DNA of 64,000 nt from Desulfovibrio sp. (lineage in GTDB: Bacteria; Desulfobacterota; Desulfovibrionia; Desulfovibrionales; Desulfovibrionaceae). The notes below the pieces were generated by a model. It did not search any database. It was given only the letters and a program-made list of their open reading frames with translations, and was not told the DNA's origin. A program made the position numbers and the translations under genes. The stretch is from the NCBI GenBank assembly GCA_030145055.1, contig JAQYWK010000004.1, positions 262,701 to 326,700 of the forward strand, in the 5' to 3' direction. Every line of letters starts with the position of its first letter. Position 1 is the first letter of the stretch. Shown here in pieces: positions 59,910 to 64,000 of the stretch.

Positions 59910-62075
59910 GTGTTGAAGAAGAAAGGTTTTCTTATTGCCGGGCTGGTTACAGTTCTAGTTTTAACTGGTTCTATTGTGCTTGTAAGAGCCTACTTCGTTG
60001 ATGCTGCCGAAGATTTGCTTTCTGAAATGACCGAAATGGGGATTGTAATGGAGGATATAGAACTTCATTACAATCCCTTACCTTATATTCAGGTGAAAAA
60101 TTTGGAAATTAAGCGCGGGACTGATTTGATTCAGGTTCCGATGCTTGAAGTTTACCCTGATATTGCAAGTTTATTGACCGGAAATGTAAAACTTCGTCAT
60201 GTAATTTTGCAAGACCCCGATGTGCAGACTGCGGCGCATGGTAGCGGTTCGGAATCTTCTGGACTTGAGCTTCCAGCTATGTTTCCTGAAAGGCTTGATG
60301 TTGTTTCGGGCAAGCTGCGTTTGACAAATGGTGTTCAGGGTGAACCACTTACCGTTTCTGGCAGCATGGAAAAGGAGAGTGGCGGGTTCGCTTTTAATGT
60401 TAGAAGCGCGTCCATCGCTGAACTCGGTTTTAAATTTTCAGGTAAGTTGGATATGCAGTCCACTTCGCCGCTTAAGCTTAACTTGCAAGCTTCAGAATGT
60501 TCCATAGATCCTTCCGCATTCCTCGGGTTTCTTACTGGTTTTGGATATATGAGTAATAGCTCTATTCCAGAACTTGCTGAGGCAGGTAAGTTCGAGACCC
60601 GTGATCTTGATTTCAGCATAGATAGCGCCATTAGCGCAATGAATTTCAAGGCTGGCGATTTGGTTTTAGATGCTAGCAATGGCAAGAATTTGTCAGTTGT
60701 AATCGGGCAGGGGGGCTCATACCAAATTTCATTGGAAGAACTCCAAATTGATGCCGAAGAATTGTATTATATGGCTCAGAAGAGTGAGCGTGGGCGTAAT
60801 GCTACCCTAGCTCTTTGTGAATCTGCAAAGCTGAAATCAATCAAACCGAAGGGTAAGTTAATTTTAAAAAATGTTCAGCTTGCCACGCCACCTTCATCCA
60901 TTACTGGTAATAAATCCGGTTCGTCCAGTTTATCTGGGAAAATGACAGTGTCTGCTAAAGGGTTGGCACTAATTCTTGAGTCTACCGATGGAAAAATTCA
61001 AGAGTTAAATGTTTCTGATATTGATGCCGACATAGAAATAAAGGATGGCAAACCGATTGTTTCAGTTAGAACTTTTAATGTTGCATCTGCCACTGGTGGA
61101 AACCTTAGTTTGCAGGCTGCGCTCGCTTTCCCGCTTGAAATGAGGAAGGCTCGTTTCAAGGCTGAAGCTCAAGAATTTTCTCTTTTTGATTATATGATTA
61201 CAGGTGATGCTGAAAAAAAAACTCCTTTAAAAACTCAGTTTGATACTCAACTGGAAAATAAAGGGACTAAGATTTCCGCTTCTGGTTACTTTAATTCTCT
61301 ATATTCTAAACGTTCTGGTCTTGAAGCAGTTTTATCTTCTTTAAGTATTCGCAGTCCCGCCAAAGATGTGACCACTTCCGAGCATGAGAAATTCGATTTC
61401 AGCTCAATGCTAGGAGGTAATATAAACGGTAAGGCCACAATTAGCCGTTTTTACTATAATGATTGGCCTTTTAAGGATGTTGCTATTTACCTTGAAAGTG
61501 GAAAGACCAGAGGGCTTTTAAAATCTAGTGGTAAGCTTTTTAATCTCAGCCTTAATGCGGACGTGGTTTTTACAAAAGAACAAGTTGCGGCTCAGTGTAG
61601 TGTGAAAGGCAGAGGAACAAGTCTGGCGAATTTAATAGCTTGTTTTGCCGAGGACCTTTCAGTTTCACTTCGCGGCAAAGTGTTCTTGAATGCAAATGTC
61701 TTTGTTCAGGGGGATAATGCTGGAGCTTTAGCTAAGTCTACGCAGGGTGATGGGACCTTTAAAGTCGATAATCTACAAATTTTGAATATAGCGAATATTG
61801 ATCCGAGACTTGGTTTTTTTATTGACATGCTTGAGGCCGTATCAAGCGGAACAGAAGCTAATGATGCTTTGAATTTCAGGACCAGCAGAGTGCGGGCCGC
61901 TATATCAGGTAAAAATGTGCTTATTAAGTCATTTTCATTAGAGGGAAATGCGTTGCAAGCTTGGGGTGATGGTTCTTACTCTTTTGAAGGTAAGCGGCTT
62001 AAGTTGGATGGTAAGGTTAAGTCTATATTCGGCACCGTTAACGCAATTAATATTGATAGAAAGTTGAAGTCGTAG
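59910..62075 (+). CDS. AsmA-like/DUF748-type membrane-anchored protein
   Basis: A 721-residue protein with an N-terminal TM anchor (GFLIAGLVTVLVLTGSIVLV) and a long beta-rich periplasmic body (VKNLEIKRGTDLIQVPMLEVYPDI, LRHVILQDPDV, then repeated GxLxL and FxGxLDMxS strands). The C-terminal third contains the AsmA_2-like region (GDGTFKVDNLQILNIANIDPRLGF, GNALQAWGDGSYSFEGKRLKLDG). AsmA/TamB relatives carry lipids across the periplasm. Translation probably starts at GTG 59,910 after AAGGTGG. Confidence 0.82.
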   Translation: MLKKKGFLIAGLVTVLVLTGSIVLVRAYFVDAAEDLLSEMTEMGIVMEDIELHYNPLPYIQVKNLEIKRGTDLIQVPMLEVYPDIASLLTGNVKLRHVILQDPDVQTAAHGSGSESSGLELPAMFPERLDVVSGKLRLTNGVQGEPLTVSGSMEKESGGFAFNVRSASIAELGFKFSGKLDMQSTSPLKLNLQASECSIDPSAFLGFLTGFGYMSNSSIPELAEAGKFETRDLDFSIDSAISAMNFKAGDLVLDASNGKNLSVVIGQGGSYQISLEELQIDAEELYYMAQKSERGRNATLALCESAKLKSIKPKGKLILKNVQLATPPSSITGNKSGSSSLSGKMTVSAKGLALILESTDGKIQELNVSDIDADIEIKDGKPIVSVRTFNVASATGGNLSLQAALAFPLEMRKARFKAEAQEFSLFDYMITGDAEKKTPLKTQFDTQLENKGTKISASGYFNSLYSKRSGLEAVLSSLSIRSPAKDVTTSEHEKFDFSSMLGGNINGKATISRFYYNDWPFKDVAIYLESGKTRGLLKSSGKLFNLSLNADVVFTKEQVAAQCSVKGRGTSLANLIACFAEDLSVSLRGKVFLNANVFVQGDNAGALAKSTQGDGTFKVDNLQILNIANIDPRLGFFIDMLEAVSSGTEANDALNFRTSRVRAAISGKNVLIKSFSLEGNALQAWGDGSYSFEGKRLKLDGKVKSIFGTVNAINIDRKLKS

Positions 62076-62078
62076 AAG

Positions 62079-64000
62079 ATGATTATGAAAAAAAATAGCT
62101 ATGAATTTATTCCTACGTTTTTACTGATATTGCTTGTTTCAATGTTAGTAAGCGCATGTCTTACAACCAAAAATAAACAACAGCCCGTTCAGTATACCGC
62201 AGAAGAAGCTATTCCATACAGGGTTGCAATTTTACCTGCTCAGTATGTGACTCATGCTGAAAATTCTACGGTGCACAAGTCTGCCTTTGTAGTTGATGAT
62301 GATCGTACTTTTGTCGCTGATATTACAAGAAGTGCAATGTATAATCAGTTGGCTGGTAAGGGTTTTTTACCCTTACAGAAGAGTGTTGTGGACAACATTC
62401 TCGGCGGGTCTGGTAATACTAATGCCTGGAAAAGCATGAGTAATAAAGAGTTATGCACGCTTCTTAAAGCAGATGGAATTGTTAGAATTAATATTTCAAG
62501 CGCGGACATGATTACAGCCGTTGCTTTCGATCTTTTTCAATTAGATGCAGGAGTTGAGATTTTTAATTCAGAAGGGAAACTCGTGGGCAAATGGAGTGAA
62601 AGTGCTTCAAAACGCAGAGTTTCTGTGCCTACTGGACTATTTTCGCTTGCGGGTACAATTTTAGAAGAGGTTCTTTCTGATCCTTCAAGACGGCAGATGC
62701 GTATGGTTATTTACGACTGGGCGTGGACACTTGCCCAAATGCTTCCTGATAGTCCTAAGGGACCTAAGCTTCCCGAAGTTGTTTCAGTAGATACTAATGT
62801 TGATAATAAGCTTTTCGGTGTCGGCAAAAGAATTTCTGTACGCGTGGATGCTGAGCCTGGTTTGAAATGTTCTTTTGATATAGGAAACTTTAAAAAAGAT
62901 ATCCCGCTCGCCCAAACATCTGAAGGTATCTACGAAGGTTTTTATGTAGTGCATGAAGGTGAGAAAGCTGTTGATGAATCTCTCTTAATCAGGATGCGTA
63001 AAGGGAACGGAATTGATCGTTTATGGATCGAAGCCGGTTCGCTTATTACCATTGATGGGGAGTTGCCGCCGAACCCTGAAGGGGTGACCGGACATGCTGG
63101 CAAGAATGGCGTTGAAATTGTTTGGGAAGTTCCATTAGCTAAAGATATTGAAGACTTTATTATAGAAAAGGGAAGTGATCCTGTAGGTGAGTTTGAAGTT
63201 ATAGGCAGAACTCAGAGTCAGTCTTTCAGCGATGCAGAAATGTTGCAGGGTGGGACAGTTTATTACAGAGTTCGTTCAATGGATATGTCAGGCAACCTTT
63301 CTGCGCAAAATGGTGTTCTTAAAATTGTTGTGCCGCAGTTTGATGAGCGGGAACTTTTTGGAGAACTTAGGGGAGTGCTGGTTAAGGGTAACTACATAAT
63401 CACGCTGCCTGTCTCTGTGCCTGAGGGCGCAATATTTACAATTCTGCCAGGTACAAGAATTATATTTCAATCTGGTGCGAAGCTGGATGTATTGGGTCAT
63501 TTAACGTCACTCGGAGAAATACGTGCTCCTATAAAGTTCATATCTGAAAGTCCTAAAGCTGGCGAAGAGATTAAAGGGAGTGAGGGGATTAAAGTTCTGC
63601 CCGGTGGTAGCGCAGTTCTTTCACTTTGCGATTTTACAGGGTTTGATAAGGGAGTCTCCGCTGCTGGTGGGCATGCCGAAATAAGATCTTCCAATTTTGC
63701 GGGTGGTGGGGAATATGGCGTATCCGTCTCTGGTATGGGGCGCTATGCGTTCACCGGTCTTCGAATTTCTGACGTAAAAACAGGCGTAGTGCTTAGTTCT
63801 GGTAACGGTTCCGTAGTGCGTTCAAGTCTCAGTAATTGTACGATTGGAATCAGTTTCTTCGGTGGAAACAGCAATATCACTGAGAACAATATTTTTGATA
63901 ATGAAATTAATATAAATTCAAGCGCAAAGCTTGTTGTTGTGGATAATTATTTTGGGACCGCGTCGTCTGATAAAATGAAAATTACAGGTGATGTTCTTGT
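62079..64000 (+). CDS. Lipoprotein with fibronectin-like and beta-helix regions (partial, runs off the window)
   Basis: An open frame of 640 codons with no stop before the window end. The N-terminus is a lipoprotein signal (FLLILLVSMLVSAC; lipobox LVSAC). Residues about 45-230 (YRVAILPAQYVTHAENS, then LFQLDAGVEIFNSEGKLVG) resemble the DUF799/GNA1162 lipoprotein type. A fibronectin-III-like stretch (VEIVWEVPLAKDIEDFIIEKG) follows, then a right-handed beta-helix region (ALKLD-type repeats; GHAEIRSSNFAGGGEYGVSV, SLSNCTIGISFFGGNSNITENNIFDN) like NosD/CASH proteins. It starts four bases after the AsmA-like stop; an ATG at 62,085 is also possible. Confidence 0.8.
   Translation, partial: MIMKKNSYEFIPTFLLILLVSMLVSACLTTKNKQQPVQYTAEEAIPYRVAILPAQYVTHAENSTVHKSAFVVDDDRTFVADITRSAMYNQLAGKGFLPLQKSVVDNILGGSGNTNAWKSMSNKELCTLLKADGIVRINISSADMITAVAFDLFQLDAGVEIFNSEGKLVGKWSESASKRRVSVPTGLFSLAGTILEEVLSDPSRRQMRMVIYDWAWTLAQMLPDSPKGPKLPEVVSVDTNVDNKLFGVGKRISVRVDAEPGLKCSFDIGNFKKDIPLAQTSEGIYEGFYVVHEGEKAVDESLLIRMRKGNGIDRLWIEAGSLITIDGELPPNPEGVTGHAGKNGVEIVWEVPLAKDIEDFIIEKGSDPVGEFEVIGRTQSQSFSDAEMLQGGTVYYRVRSMDMSGNLSAQNGVLKIVVPQFDERELFGELRGVLVKGNYIITLPVSVPEGAIFTILPGTRIIFQSGAKLDVLGHLTSLGEIRAPIKFISESPKAGEEIKGSEGIKVLPGGSAVLSLCDFTGFDKGVSAAGGHAEIRSSNFAGGGEYGVSVSGMGRYAFTGLRISDVKTGVVLSSGNGSVVRSSLSNCTIGISFFGGNSNITENNIFDNEININSSAKLVVVDNYFGTASSDKMKITGDVL

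Noticed and set aside
1-64000. CRISPR arrays, insertion sequences, rRNA operons or prophage
   Set aside because: I found no regularly spaced repeats, transposase or integrase frames, rRNA segments or phage structural genes.

Overview
The window looks like the chromosome of a Desulfovibrionaceae sulfate reducer with a moderately low G+C content. Supporting signs are a squalene-hopene cyclase, an octaheme/triheme cytochrome c plus cytochrome b cluster of the Ohc type, bacteriohemerythrin, three kinds of inorganic-anion transporter and heavy use of sigma-54. The genus is inferred from gene content, not measured.

Left part (1-12,550), almost all on the minus strand: the end of an M29-type aminopeptidase; a TetR regulator translationally linked to an outer-membrane barrel; the translation operon thrS-infC-rpmI-rplT-pheS-pheT; and a TetR/squalene-hopene cyclase/acyl-ACP thioesterase operon with a palindromic operator in front of the TetR gene. 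In the translation operon, infC starts at a non-ATG (ATA) codon inside the end of thrS, and terminator-like hairpins precede rplT and pheT.

Central part (12,549-47,933): an intact tRNA-Arg(CCT) stands at the left edge, and a 52-base, 48/52-identical copy of its 3' half stands at the right edge. I read the 35 kb between them as an old tRNA-integrated island. It holds a SelO pseudokinase with high G+C, a chemoreceptor, a membrane-bound sigma-54 activator, a free histidine kinase and two long sigma-54 operons on the plus strand. Together these encode 11 receiver-domain proteins (eight stand-alone, one fused to CBS domains, one NtrC-type, one lacking the phospho-Asp), six histidine kinases, two PEP-synthase-like phosphotransferases with an unfamiliar C-terminal domain, and anion transporters of the DASS, TSUP and SulP families. 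Five sigma-54 promoters and paired TTTTGCGTGATT boxes suggest one regulon. This is the best candidate for an undescribed system: a large phosphosignalling module built around anion transport and PEP-synthase-like phosphoryl transfer.

Right part (47,934-64,000): PsiE-like, tandem universal stress, hemerythrin, YciI-like and STAS proteins; the three-gene cytochrome cluster; YajQ; a small CII-like protein; and a run of six exported or membrane-anchored envelope genes (FlgT/LPP20-like proteins, a TPR/SLH lipoprotein, an AsmA-like protein and a lipoprotein with a beta-helix C-terminus cut by the window end).
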